A stretch of 64,000 nt of DNA, from the NCBI RefSeq assembly GCF_000515315.1, contig NZ_KI911562.1:3257220-3321219 (forward strand). Reading direction: 5' to 3'. Shown here piece after piece: positions 1 through 9,273 of the stretch. The DNA is from Asinibacterium sp. OR53 (GTDB lineage Bacteria > Bacteroidota > Bacteroidia > Chitinophagales > Chitinophagaceae). The notes beneath the pieces were generated by a model. It was not told the DNA's origin and searched no databases. It saw nothing but the letters and a program-made list of their open reading frames with translations. Made by a program: the position numbers and the translations under genes. Every line of letters begins with the position of its first letter. The stretch's first letter is position 1.

Positions 1-30
1 TAATATCAATCTCTCTATCTTATCTTCGTC

Positions 31-99
31 AAGCAATCCCAGTGTAGTAATGTTTTGATGTACAAAAACAAATTTTACTTATTACTGGGATTCTTGCTT
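31..99 (+). promoter_or_regulatory. Possible leader hairpin upstream of the TonB receptor
   Basis: An inverted repeat pairs AAGCAATCCCAGT (31-43) with ACTGGGATTCTTGCTT (84-99), leaving a three-base bulge on the right arm and a 40-base loop. It lies 38 bases before the receptor start at 137. It could be a leader structure or the terminator of a gene lying before the window. No riboswitch boxes are visible in bases 1-136. Confidence 0.3.
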
Positions 100-136
100 C
101 TTTTGAGGATACTTACAATTCAACCCTAAACATTAT

Positions 137-2524
137 ATGAAATGTTGTTTATTGGCAGCTGTATTAACCATATTCACATTCAATGTGTATGCGCAAAAAA
201 AGATCACCGGAAAAGTATTTGACGTTATAACAAAAGCTCCTTTAAGTGGTGCAACCATCGCATTCCAGGGCAAAGGCGGTACTACTACCGACAAGAATGG
301 CGCTTTTCAAATTGATTGCAGCAAAACCAGTAAGATTATTGTTTCCTTTATCGGATACGAAGTGAGTCGCGTAACCATCAGGAGTTGCGACCAGGAGCTG
401 AACATAGGTCTCCATCCGTTGAGCAATATCCTGGACACGGTAGAGATCACTGCTACTACTGCGCAGCATCCATCGCTACTTTACCAATCGGCCTCCATTG
501 CCAAACTGGGTGAAACAGAACTCAAACGCGGTAACGGTCTGTACCTAGATGATGCCATCAACAGTAATATACCGGGCATGACCATGCAGCGACGCGGCAT
601 TTCTTCCGGACAGCAATTCAATATCCGCGGGTATGGCAATGGCATCGGCAGCACGCGTGGTATCAGCAGCAATTTCGATGGGCAGGGCGCTAAAGTTTAT
701 CTCAATGGCATTCCTGTTACCGATGCCGAAGGCATTACATTGATGGATGATATTGACTTCGCTTCGATCGGAGATGTGGAAGTAGTAAAAGGTCCTTCCG
801 GTACTTTGTACGGATTGGCCATTGCCGGTGTGGTGAACCTGAAAACCACCAGGCCTGAGAAAGGAGTAACAACTGTTGGGCAGGATATCATGACGGGCAG
901 TTATGGGCTGCAGCGGTTCACTACCCGTTTTAAAACAGCTACCGACCGCTCTTCCGTTTTACTTAATTACGGTTACCAGCACTCCGATGGATACATGGCA
1001 CATACCGCTTCTACCAAAAGATTTACCAGCTATGCGGGAGACTTTCAATTGAACAATAAGCAAAGCATCAGTTCCTACTTTGGTTTCAGCAACAGCTATG
1101 ACCAGCGTGGCGGTGAATTAACTATTGCGCAATACCAAAACATGGATTATTCCGGCAACCCCGATTACATCAAGCGCGACGCCCATTCGGCGGTCATCAG
1201 TTTCAGGGCAGGTCTGGCGCACACTTACCATTTCAATCAACAATTCTCCAATACCACTTCGGTTTTCGGCTCAGGAGTTACCAGCCATTCCAGTTCAGCC
1301 GGTGGATGGACAGATAAGAACCCCGTGAATATCGGATTGCGATCGGTAGTGAACATGAAATTCGATTTAGCCGATGGAAGCAGTGTAAGCAGCATTACCG
1401 GTATTGAAACGCAGCACCAGTATGCACAGGTGATAGGTTATAATATGGTGGTCAACCGCTTAGACACTAACGGGTATTGGATCATTGGCGCCATGCGGAG
1501 CAATCAATCCACTTATTCCGGTACAACTTCTCTCTTTACCGAATGGACCCTCTCTTTGCCGCATGATCTTTCTGTTACCGGCGGCATTGGAACAAGCAGC
1601 ATGCAAATTGAACTCAAAGATCAATTCTATGTAGCGGGCAACACCAAGCCCACCCATTATCAGAACAGTTTTTCGGGAATGACTTCGCCGCATATAGCCG
1701 TGAACAAAATATTCAGCAAAGGGTTTTCTGTTTATATCAATTGCAGCCGGGGATATAAAGCTCCGGCAAGCGCTTATTTCTTTATTCCTGCAACCGGACG
1801 TCTCAATACCGAATTAAAGCCTGAGGTTGGAGACCAGATTGAGGTCGGCAGTAAAGGTGTGTTGTTCCACGATCGGCTCAGTTATCAATTGGCATTGTAT
1901 GATGCGCAGTTTAAAAACAAAATGACCGTCGTTGCCGTTCCATTGAATAGTACTACCACTGCCTATAGTTATATAGCCAATGGCGGCAGGCAGGATGATC
2001 AGGGCATTGAAGCCTTACTGAAATATAAAGCCTATCAATCGGGCAGTAGCTTCTTCCGTTCTGTTCAGCCTTTTGCCAATTTTGCCTATTCGCATTTCAG
2101 GTACAGGGATTATGTTTTCCAGAAGCTGAATACACCTGCTACCAGTATCACTGTTGTTGACTACAGCGATCAGCCTGTTGCCGGCGTAGCTCCTTTTACT
2201 GCCAACATTGGGGTTGACCTTGGCTTAGCACAAGGCATGTATGCTAATGTACTGTACAGGTATAAAGATGCCATGCCCATTAGTTCCGACGGATTGAACC
2301 AGACCACCAGCTATAACCTGCTGAATGCAAAGCTGGGCATCCGGCAACATTTCTGTCAGCGCTTCAACATGGATCTTTTCTTTGGTGTCAACAACATCAC
2401 CGGCGTACAATATCCCAATATGGTTTTTGTGAATCAGTTACCCGATGCTTATTTGCCAGGGCCTAATAAAGCAAACTATTTCGGGGGATTGAACTTAACT
2501 TATAATTTAGGAAACAGTAAGTAG
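137..2524 (+). CDS. TonB-dependent outer-membrane receptor, probable haem or iron-complex receptor
   Basis: Outer-membrane gated channel of 795 residues. A signal peptide (about residues 1-19) is followed by a carboxypeptidase-regulatory-like beta domain (about 20-95, starting KKITGKVFD). Next come a TonB-box-like DTVEITAT stretch near residue 100, a plug domain containing the typical VEVVKGPSGTLYG segment, and a C-terminal beta-barrel. The N-terminal extension is typical of Bacteroidota receptors. It is the first gene of a run with a binding lipoprotein, a permease and an ATPase 18 bases or less apart, so it most likely feeds the substrate of that ABC transporter into the periplasm. Haem is inferred from the HmuT-like neighbour; a siderophore or cobalamin remains possible. 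The receptor sequence alone does not decide the substrate. Confidence 0.9.
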   Translation: MKCCLLAAVLTIFTFNVYAQKKITGKVFDVITKAPLSGATIAFQGKGGTTTDKNGAFQIDCSKTSKIIVSFIGYEVSRVTIRSCDQELNIGLHPLSNILDTVEITATTAQHPSLLYQSASIAKLGETELKRGNGLYLDDAINSNIPGMTMQRRGISSGQQFNIRGYGNGIGSTRGISSNFDGQGAKVYLNGIPVTDAEGITLMDDIDFASIGDVEVVKGPSGTLYGLAIAGVVNLKTTRPEKGVTTVGQDIMTGSYGLQRFTTRFKTATDRSSVLLNYGYQHSDGYMAHTASTKRFTSYAGDFQLNNKQSISSYFGFSNSYDQRGGELTIAQYQNMDYSGNPDYIKRDAHSAVISFRAGLAHTYHFNQQFSNTTSVFGSGVTSHSSSAGGWTDKNPVNIGLRSVVNMKFDLADGSSVSSITGIETQHQYAQVIGYNMVVNRLDTNGYWIIGAMRSNQSTYSGTTSLFTEWTLSLPHDLSVTGGIGTSSMQIELKDQFYVAGNTKPTHYQNSFSGMTSPHIAVNKIFSKGFSVYINCSRGYKAPASAYFFIPATGRLNTELKPEVGDQIEVGSKGVLFHDRLSYQLALYDAQFKNKMTVVAVPLNSTTTAYSYIANGGRQDDQGIEALLKYKAYQSGSSFFRSVQPFANFAYSHFRYRDYVFQKLNTPATSITVVDYSDQPVAGVAPFTANIGVDLGLAQGMYANVLYRYKDAMPISSDGLNQTTSYNLLNAKLGIRQHFCQRFNMDLFFGVNNITGVQYPNMVFVNQLPDAYLPGPNKANYFGGLNLTYNLGNSK

Positions 2525-2542
2525 CCCTAAACTCGCTCCATC

Positions 2543-3433
2543 ATGAAAAAAATACAAACTTTTTATTGGATATTCCTGCTTTTATTCATAAGTGCTTGTG
2601 GGCGCTTCAGTAACAAAGAAGCGGACATGAAAAGAGATATGCGCATTGTAAGCATATCCAAACATCTTACTGAAATGTTATTCGCATTAGGGAAAGGACA
2701 CAATCTTGTTGCCTGCGACCTGACCAGTACCTATCCTGATAGTGCGAAACTTTTACCATCTGTGGGTTATCACCGGGCATTGAGTGTTGAAGGCATTATT
2801 TCCATGAAACCCGATCTGGTGATCCACAGCAACGATATTGGGCCGGCTACTGTGCTGCCTCAGCTCGAGAAAGCGGGTATTCACCTGCGTGCTTTCGGCG
2901 GTGCTGCTACTTTTGATAGCGCCCGGTTGTTGCTGAAAGAACTAGGTGTTGCTTTGGGTACGGAAGCAAAAGCAGATTCCATCATCCGAAAAATGGATGC
3001 CGACAGGTTGGAAGTAGACCAGGCGCTTTCTGCAGTGAAGGATACCCCCAGTGTAATGGTTATCCATTACGGGCAGGCCAATAATGTATTTTTTGTCATG
3101 AGCGGAAGAAACGGGGCGGCAGATAAAATGATCGCTATGGCAGGTGGTAAAGCTGCCCGGTACGATGCCAAAGGTGCTCACCAGATCAGCGCAGAAGCCA
3201 TTGCCATTGCAAACCCGGATGTGATCATTGCTACCAATTACGGCTTTGATAAGATGGGAGGCGCCGAACAGTTCAAGACACTACCCGGTGTTGCATTGAC
3301 CAACGCCGCAAAAAACAACAGGATATACCGGTTCGAAGAGCACGACCTGGTTTATTTTGGTCCACGCAGCGGGAAGAATATTTTACAACTGATGCAGCTG
3401 ATACATGCCACCGGCCATGCAAAAACTCAATAA
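2543..3433 (+). CDS. hmuT: Haem/iron-complex ABC transporter substrate-binding lipoprotein (HmuT-like)
   Basis: Periplasmic binding component of 296 residues. The N-terminus is a lipoprotein signal ending in the lipobox ISAC with Cys19, so the protein should be membrane anchored. The body is a class III (TroA/BtuF fold) binding protein. The segment YHRALSVEGIISMKPDLVI near residues 75-95 resembles HmuT haem-binding proteins, where the Tyr belongs to the haem-ligand region. It follows the receptor by 18 bases and overlaps the permease start, showing a tight operon. BtuF (cobalamin) is the main alternative; the LS.EGI..MKPDLVI pattern favours haem. The substrate call is inference from family resemblance. 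Confidence 0.75.
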   Translation: MKKIQTFYWIFLLLFISACGRFSNKEADMKRDMRIVSISKHLTEMLFALGKGHNLVACDLTSTYPDSAKLLPSVGYHRALSVEGIISMKPDLVIHSNDIGPATVLPQLEKAGIHLRAFGGAATFDSARLLLKELGVALGTEAKADSIIRKMDADRLEVDQALSAVKDTPSVMVIHYGQANNVFFVMSGRNGAADKMIAMAGGKAARYDAKGAHQISAEAIAIANPDVIIATNYGFDKMGGAEQFKTLPGVALTNAAKNNRIYRFEEHDLVYFGPRSGKNILQLMQLIHATGHAKTQ

Positions 3434-4454
3434 GAAAAGCAATTTTTTCATTTTATACCTGTTGCTTGCAATCGTTTTTTTCGAAGCAGCTGCAAGCGGC
3501 GCCGTATCTATTTCCTTTCATGATATGTTGGCGGCATTCAGGCACTGGATCACCAATAGTCAGTTCCAACACATAGAAGAAAATGTATTCATACAAATCC
3601 GTCTGCCCAGGGTGTTACAGGTTATGCTTACAGGAATGGTACTGTCGGTATCAGGGGTATTGATGCAGGGATTATTCAGGAATCCCATTGTAGAGCCCGG
3701 ACTTGTAGGAACCAGTGCTGGAGCAGCTTTTGGAGCTTCTCTTGTTTTTGTAGCTGGTGATCTAATAAGCATACCGGTGAAAAATGCCCTGGGCCCCATG
3801 CTGGTACCTTTTGCAGCTTTCATTGGTGCGCTGGCCGCTTCGATGGCCGTTTACTACCTGGCACGCAAAACCCATCACTTATCCATCATTTCATTATTAC
3901 TTATCGGAATTGCCATTAATGCAGTGGGATTGAGCGCTACCGGCTTCATGAGTTACCTGGCGCGCGATCCGCAAGCGCGGAGTATTACTTTCTGGAGCCT
4001 CGGTAATTTCTCCGGCGCTACCTGGACGCAGGTGGGGATCACCGCTGTGGTGTCGATGATATGCCTTGCCTTTTCTTTCAGGCTAACCAACCAATTAAAC
4101 ATATTAATGCTTGGCGAAGACAATGCAGCCTATACAGGAGTAGACCTGGAACGATTGAAGAAAAAGGTGCTGCTGATCAACGCTGTTGTGATTGCCGTTG
4201 TAACGGCGTTTGCAGGTGTGATTAGTTTTGTAGGATTGATCACACCTCATATTATGCGGTTACTGATAGGTAGTAACAACAAAATACTGCTACCGGCTTC
4301 CATGCTTGGTGGAGCGATATTACTTACGCTGGCAGATCTGGCCGCCCGATCGTTACTGGTCCCGGCCGAAATACCCGTTGGCATCATTACCTCTCTGATA
4401 GGGGCACCGGTATTTATTTTCTTACTGAAAAAAATGAACCTGTTCAATGCTTAA
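3405..4454 (+). CDS. hmuU: FecCD/HmuU-type ABC transporter permease
   Basis: Inner-membrane permease of 349 residues with about nine or ten hydrophobic segments, typical of the FecCD/BtuC family. Family hallmarks visible are the LPRVLQVMLTGMVLSVSGVLMQ region and the GVISFVGLITPHIMRL motif that contacts the ATPase. A second ATG at 3417 (MQKLNKKSN) is an equally good start and would reduce the overlap with the preceding gene from 29 to 17 bases. The gene overlaps the following ATPase gene by 8 bases, so translation of the three transport genes is probably coupled. Confidence 0.88.
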   Translation: MPPAMQKLNKKSNFFILYLLLAIVFFEAAASGAVSISFHDMLAAFRHWITNSQFQHIEENVFIQIRLPRVLQVMLTGMVLSVSGVLMQGLFRNPIVEPGLVGTSAGAAFGASLVFVAGDLISIPVKNALGPMLVPFAAFIGALAASMAVYYLARKTHHLSIISLLLIGIAINAVGLSATGFMSYLARDPQARSITFWSLGNFSGATWTQVGITAVVSMICLAFSFRLTNQLNILMLGEDNAAYTGVDLERLKKKVLLINAVVIAVVTAFAGVISFVGLITPHIMRLLIGSNNKILLPASMLGGAILLTLADLAARSLLVPAEIPVGIITSLIGAPVFIFLLKKMNLFNA

Positions 4455-5247
4455 GCCGATCATCAGTGTTCGCCACCTGGGATTCCTGGTAGATCAGCAA
4501 TGGTTGTTACAGGATATTTCATTTGAAGTTCAACCCGGAACTTTTACCATCATCATGGGTATGAACGGAGCAGGTAAGTCTACCCTGCTTAAATTATTAT
4601 CGGGCATTCATCATCCTTCAACAGGAGAAGTATTGTTAGAAGGTCAATCACTCTGTGCCATACAGACAAATCAGCTGGCATTGAAACGGGCAGTGCTTAC
4701 ACAACAGCAACAGCTCTCTTTTAATATGACCGCAGAAGAAGTAACGATGATGGGTCGCTACCCTTACATCAAACCTTGCCCTTCCCCACTTGACAAGGAA
4801 ATAGTGCAAAACAGCATGCAACGTATGGGTATAACCCACTTAGCCAAACGCTACTATCATACCTTATCTGGCGGAGAAGCACAAAAAGTGCAAATGAGCC
4901 GCGTGCTTAGTCAGATTGGTTCTGCCACTGCCGATAACCCAAAAATATTGTTGCTGGACGAACCGGTATCTCACTTGGATATCCAATACCAGTACCAGTT
5001 CCTCGATGTTACCAAACAACTAACCAATGAATATGTAACAGTGATAGCCGTTCTACATGACATCAACCTGGCAATAAGGTATGCAGATCATATCCTTTTC
5101 CTCAAAAAGGGTCAACTGGTGCACAAGTTGGAAGAACCGGCTTCTATTAATAGTAATATTATCCAGGATGTATTTGGCATACATACCAGTATCATATCTC
5201 ATCCCGAAACCCATGATCCGGTAATACTGGTTTCTCCCACGACTTAA
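4447..5247 (+). CDS. hmuV: Haem/iron-complex ABC transporter ATP-binding protein (HmuV-like)
   Basis: Cytoplasmic ATPase of 266 residues powering the HmuU-like permease. Walker A is GMNGAGKST (about residues 38-46), the signature is LSGGEAQKVQ, Walker B is ILLLDEPVSHLD, and the switch His lies in VLHDINLA. An insertion between signature and Walker B (SQIGSATADNPK) is typical of HmuV proteins, supporting the haem assignment. The start overlaps the permease stop by 8 bases. The 3' end overlaps the 3' end of the convergent small membrane protein gene by 4 bases. Confidence 0.88.
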   Translation: MLKPIISVRHLGFLVDQQWLLQDISFEVQPGTFTIIMGMNGAGKSTLLKLLSGIHHPSTGEVLLEGQSLCAIQTNQLALKRAVLTQQQQLSFNMTAEEVTMMGRYPYIKPCPSPLDKEIVQNSMQRMGITHLAKRYYHTLSGGEAQKVQMSRVLSQIGSATADNPKILLLDEPVSHLDIQYQYQFLDVTKQLTNEYVTVIAVLHDINLAIRYADHILFLKKGQLVHKLEEPASINSNIIQDVFGIHTSIISHPETHDPVILVSPTT

Positions 5248-5597
5248 TGTTTAGACTGTCTGAAAAAGCTGCCTGTAAGAGCGGACAGTCCGGATACCAA
5301 TCCTCCCAACACACCTGTAAGCAATATCAATACAACAAAGGACCCTCCCAACGGTAATATTTTTGCAACTTTGGTAGACAGTATGTGTTCATTGGCAACA
5401 TCTTTCATAGCAGCCAGGCTTACCCATAAAATGAAAAGGCCCAGGAAGCCTGCCAAAAAGGCTTTCACGGCCCTTTGATGGATAGCTACTGACACAAGGA
5501 ATGAAGTGATCATAAAACTCCACCAGGGAAATATTCCATAAATACCAACCGCGAAGGCAAGAAAAGCAGTGAGAAATAAAGCTGTGATGAATTTCAT
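5244..5597 (-). CDS. Small polytopic membrane protein of unknown function
   Basis: A 117-residue protein with about four hydrophobic segments (near residues 4-20, 25-40, 48-65 and 85-108) and little soluble sequence. I do not recognise a named family. It is transcribed against the uptake operon and shares 4 bases with the end of hmuV. It lies 11 bases downstream of the acylase gene on the same strand, so the two are probably co-transcribed, although a functional link is not evident. Confidence 0.65.
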   Translation of the reverse strand: MKFITALFLTAFLAFAVGIYGIFPWWSFMITSFLVSVAIHQRAVKAFLAGFLGLFILWVSLAAMKDVANEHILSTKVAKILPLGGSFVVLILLTGVLGGLVSGLSALTGSFFRQSKH

Positions 5598-5608
5598 AAT
5601 GCATAGGG

Positions 5609-8071
5609 TTATCCGTTGACGAAACTAATGTGCCATTTTATTTTTTCATGTTTCTGCGCTGCCTGTTTTTTCAGGAAGAGCAGGCGATAATACTTTCCGC
5701 TTGCCCAGCTATCGATAAATGTATCATAATACTTACTGCCGGGATTACCGCTTTGTCCGCCAGGGTACACACCATAAGCTTCCACTGTTTCTGTCAGGTG
5801 TACGATCATACGCCAGCTGGGGCCATGCGAATCTTTTGTTGCATTGATGATATGTGTGCCTCCACCGATGGGCAGGTGAAAGCGGCTCAGTGCCGGTATC
5901 TTCAGCAAGTGCGTGACTTTGGTGTCTTTAAAACCACCCCAGGCCAATTTGTCTTCCTTTTCAAGTTGTTTGAAATAGGCACAGGCTTTTTTACAGGCTT
6001 TGGTAATGGTTTCGCGCACGGTTTCTTTTTTATCGGGCGTATTGATGTCGTCTGCAAAACGATAGGTACTATCCTTGATCAGGCTTTCCAGTAAAGTAGA
6101 TTCATCTGGCCATGGCAAGGGCAATTTGGATTTAGCAAATTCATCCGACCACATCTGTGTTTCAATGCTATCCCATATACACCTGAAAACGGTCGCGCCT
6201 TTTTCGTTGATATCATTTCGGAGATTCCAGCCTTTCAACAATGCCAGGTATTTTTTATCGGTATCGTCGAGAGATGCTTCGTCGAGGTACTTCAATATAA
6301 CGGGCCTTGCCATCTCTGCGAATATGTTGTAATTATCGGTTTGCATTTGCTGCATGTCCTGCGGTGTGATGTTATTCATGGCCGACAGCTTTCTGTTGAT
6401 GATAAAACCCCTATAGGGAGGGAAATTGACAGGCGCTCCGAGGTAATACGGATAGGTGCTGTCTGTAGGCATTTGATTGGCACTGCTCACAAAGCCCCTG
6501 TCGGGATTTTTGATCGCCGGGTTTTCGTCAACCGGTATATAACCTTGCCACTGGTAGCTGCTATCGGCCCCGGGTAATACAAAATCGCCCTGTCTTTTCC
6601 AGCGCGCAACAAATTTGCCTTGTTGTTTAATGGCTATATCGCCCGACACAGATGCAAAAGCAAAATTCTGCCCCGGGCATTTCCAGGTATTGATGGCGGC
6701 GAGGTAATCGTCGTAATTTTTAGCATGGTTCAAGCGAAAAAATACTTCCGGCCCATTGCCGCCCTCGTGGGCAGTCCAGTGAATAGCCAGGTATTTGCCT
6801 TCGGTGCTCGCATTCTTGTAACTGTTATCATACATAACCGGACCAAATTCAGTCATGGCGATATTTTCTACCAGGTCTGGTTTCCCCTTGATCCGGATAA
6901 CTTCTTTCCTGCTATCGGCTTTTTTCCAGGCGCCGTTGTACCAATATTCCTGTAGTGTGGTGTCTTTGAATTTCAGATCGAAATAATCGATCACATCCCT
7001 TCCTGCATTGGTTACACCCCAGGCGATGCTATCGTTAAACCCAATGATGACAGAGGGCGCGCCCGGGAAGCTCGCTCCATAAGTGCTGTATTCGGGTGTG
7101 GTGATCTGTACTTCGTACCACAAAGACGGAAGGTTCAATCCAAGATGCGGGTCGTTGCAAAGTATCGGGTGTCCGCTTTGGGTTTTGCTGCCCGATACCG
7201 CCCAATTGTTGCTGCCATTGTTTTTAGCCGGCAACTCAGGAGGAGCAATGGCTGCAGTTCGTGTATGACCCAGGTAAACAGAATCGGCGCCCGCAGGTTT
7301 TTGGGGAACAACAGAAGGTTTTGCAAACTCTGTTCCCCTGGGGATAATAGGATCCAATGAATCCTGAACGGCCGGATACAATTGTTCAAAATCTTTATAT
7401 CCGAAGTAATTCCTGGCATTGGTCATTTGTAAATCGGTAGTAGTGCCGCGTGCAGTAAGATCGTACGACATGAACATCAGGAAAAGATAGGTCTTGAAAG
7501 ATGTCCATTCTTCGGGCCGATAGTCGAGCAGTTTGTATTCAAAAGGAATTTGTTCTGGTTTGAGCGATTTGATATAAGCATTTATTCCAGCTGCATACGA
7601 TTCCACCAGGGCTTTTAGTTCAGGATGATTTTCCATATCCTTTGCAGTCTTCTCTGCTCCATATACCATTCCAAGTCTCCTGAAAAAGCGGTCGGTATTT
7701 ACACGCCCTTCTCCTACGATCTCACTAAGCCTGCCGCCTGCCACATAAGTCTGGAATTCCATCTGCCACAGCCTGAATTTGGCATGCAGGAAGCCCTGAA
7801 CATAATAAGCATCCAGGTCATTGTCTGCATAGATATGCGGCACGAGCCGGTCGTCCATATAAACGTCTACTTTGCCTTTCAGTCCGCTTACTTTGATATC
7901 GCCATCAAACGAAGCATCAGCAGGTTCTGCATTTTGCCAGAAGCCCTGTTGCGGAGAAAGAAAATATCCCAGCCGGGGTGTTTTGCTTTCACCGGCGGGT
8001 AACTGCACATTCAACAACGTGGTTATACCCATCGTAGCTACAGCACTGAGGATACATGGCAGGAGTCTCAT
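5609..8071 (-). CDS. Penicillin acylase family Ntn hydrolase (beta-lactam, N-acyl-homoserine-lactone or other amide substrate)
   Basis: Exported or membrane-anchored amidase of 820 residues with an N-terminal hydrophobic signal (1-22). The family processing site is visible in NNGSNNWAVSG: Ser287 would become the N-terminal nucleophile of the beta chain after autocatalytic cleavage at Gly-Ser. The following HPILCNDPHLGL and SFPGAPSVIIGFNDSIAWG stretches are family hallmarks. The length fits an alpha chain, spacer and beta chain. Members hydrolyse penicillins, acyl-homoserine lactones or other N-acyl compounds; sequence alone does not say which. The downstream small membrane protein may be co-transcribed. 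Confidence 0.88.
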   Translation of the reverse strand: MRLLPCILSAVATMGITTLLNVQLPAGESKTPRLGYFLSPQQGFWQNAEPADASFDGDIKVSGLKGKVDVYMDDRLVPHIYADNDLDAYYVQGFLHAKFRLWQMEFQTYVAGGRLSEIVGEGRVNTDRFFRRLGMVYGAEKTAKDMENHPELKALVESYAAGINAYIKSLKPEQIPFEYKLLDYRPEEWTSFKTYLFLMFMSYDLTARGTTTDLQMTNARNYFGYKDFEQLYPAVQDSLDPIIPRGTEFAKPSVVPQKPAGADSVYLGHTRTAAIAPPELPAKNNGSNNWAVSGSKTQSGHPILCNDPHLGLNLPSLWYEVQITTPEYSTYGASFPGAPSVIIGFNDSIAWGVTNAGRDVIDYFDLKFKDTTLQEYWYNGAWKKADSRKEVIRIKGKPDLVENIAMTEFGPVMYDNSYKNASTEGKYLAIHWTAHEGGNGPEVFFRLNHAKNYDDYLAAINTWKCPGQNFAFASVSGDIAIKQQGKFVARWKRQGDFVLPGADSSYQWQGYIPVDENPAIKNPDRGFVSSANQMPTDSTYPYYLGAPVNFPPYRGFIINRKLSAMNNITPQDMQQMQTDNYNIFAEMARPVILKYLDEASLDDTDKKYLALLKGWNLRNDINEKGATVFRCIWDSIETQMWSDEFAKSKLPLPWPDESTLLESLIKDSTYRFADDINTPDKKETVRETITKACKKACAYFKQLEKEDKLAWGGFKDTKVTHLLKIPALSRFHLPIGGGTHIINATKDSHGPSWRMIVHLTETVEAYGVYPGGQSGNPGSKYYDTFIDSWASGKYYRLLFLKKQAAQKHEKIKWHISFVNG

Positions 8072-8131
8072 AAGGAAGAATGGTTGTGTTATTGAAAATA
8101 AGGAAAAAGCCTGACTTAATGAAGATACCCG

Positions 8132-9223
8132 TTATTGCAGGCAGGTAATTAATTTTTCCATTTCACCATCGGTATTGAATGCATGCAATACAATTCGCAG
8201 GCGCTCTTTGCCTTTGGGAACAGTAGGATATAAAATAGGACGGACATCCAGTCCGCTATCCTGTAGCTGCATGGCCAGGTGTTTTACGGCTTCATTGCCC
8301 GGAACAATCACTGCTTGTATAGGCGTAAAAGAGACCAGCTTTTCATAAGCCAGGTTGGCTTGTTGAAATCGTTGCACCAATGCTTTCAGCCTTGCTCTTT
8401 GTGTATGCATGCCAGGAAACAGCCGGTAACTTTCACCGATAGCCGCTACGGCATGTTCGGGCAAGGCGGTGGAATAGATCAGGCTCCGTGCAAAGTTGAT
8501 GAGGTAGCTGCGCAATGATGCCGACCCCAATACTACTGCACCATGACAGCCACAGGCTTTACCGAATGTATGCACCCGGGCAAAGACCGAATGCTGGTAT
8601 TGTTGCTGCTGTACAAGCCCTTCACCCTCTTCTCCTATCACACCTGTTGCATGCGCTTCGTCGATGATGAGGTGGGCATTGTATCGTTGGCTGATGGCAA
8701 CCAGGTTGCTGAGCGGACAAATATCTCCATCCATACTGAATACCGATTCTGTTACGATGAACAGGTTACCGGTAGCATGCTGCTGAATTTTTTTTTCCAG
8801 ATCGTTCATGTCGTTATGCGCAAAAGAAAACGACTGAGCAAAAGAGAGTCGCATCCCATCGCGGATGGATGCATGACAGAGCTGGTCGTAGTATATCGTA
8901 TCTCCTTTCTGCGGCACACAGGATAAGAGTCCCAGGTTCGCATCGTAGCCAGAGTTGAAGAGAAGCGCTGTTGGTGCCTGATGAAAAAGAGCAATTTGCT
9001 TTTCCACGGTTTCCATCAACGGATGATTGCCAGCGAGTAACCGGGAGCCTGTAGATCCAGATGCATTATCTGTGTCATGGGTGATGATCTTCCGGTCATG
9101 TACCATCCCCAGGTAATCATTGGAACAGAAATCAGCCTTTCCATCGGGCAGGCGGAGGCTGCGCAATGCATCGTGACTGATGCGTTCATTCAGTTTTTTT
9201 TGGAGAAAATCATCGGGGTACAT
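8132..9223 (-). CDS. bioF: 8-amino-7-oxononanoate synthase
   Basis: PLP-dependent alpha-oxoamine synthase of 363 residues that condenses pimeloyl-ACP (or -CoA) with L-alanine in biotin synthesis. Visible motifs are FCSNDYLG near residue 32, GSTGSRLLAGNH, the DEAHATG segment that holds the pyridine-nitrogen Asp, and HTFGKACGCHGAVV carrying the Schiff-base Lys. It is slightly shorter than the usual 380-390 residues. No other bio genes are nearby. Glycine C-acetyltransferase is the main alternative, but the sequence fits BioF better. A TAGCTTTG promoter box lies four bases before the ATG. Confidence 0.88.
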   Translation of the reverse strand: MYPDDFLQKKLNERISHDALRSLRLPDGKADFCSNDYLGMVHDRKIITHDTDNASGSTGSRLLAGNHPLMETVEKQIALFHQAPTALLFNSGYDANLGLLSCVPQKGDTIYYDQLCHASIRDGMRLSFAQSFSFAHNDMNDLEKKIQQHATGNLFIVTESVFSMDGDICPLSNLVAISQRYNAHLIIDEAHATGVIGEEGEGLVQQQQYQHSVFARVHTFGKACGCHGAVVLGSASLRSYLINFARSLIYSTALPEHAVAAIGESYRLFPGMHTQRARLKALVQRFQQANLAYEKLVSFTPIQAVIVPGNEAVKHLAMQLQDSGLDVRPILYPTVPKGKERLRIVLHAFNTDGEMEKLITCLQ

Positions 9224-9227
9224 CGCT

Positions 9228-9235
9228 CAAAGCTA
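9228..9235 (-). promoter_or_regulatory. Bacteroidota -7 box (TAGCTTTG) of bioF
   Basis: TAGCTTTG matches the Bacteroidota consensus TAnnTTTG and ends only four bases before the bioF ATG at 9223. A transcript from here would have essentially no leader. I saw no clear TTTG -33 element at the expected spacing. Confidence 0.4.
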
Positions 9236-9273
9236 AAGTTTTGTTGCAGATATTTGCGGAGGAAATAAATAGC

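Noticed and set aside
1..136. Possible cobalamin riboswitch before the first TonB receptor
   Set aside because: None of the conserved boxes occur in bases 1-136, unlike at 35460-35622; anything further upstream is outside the window.
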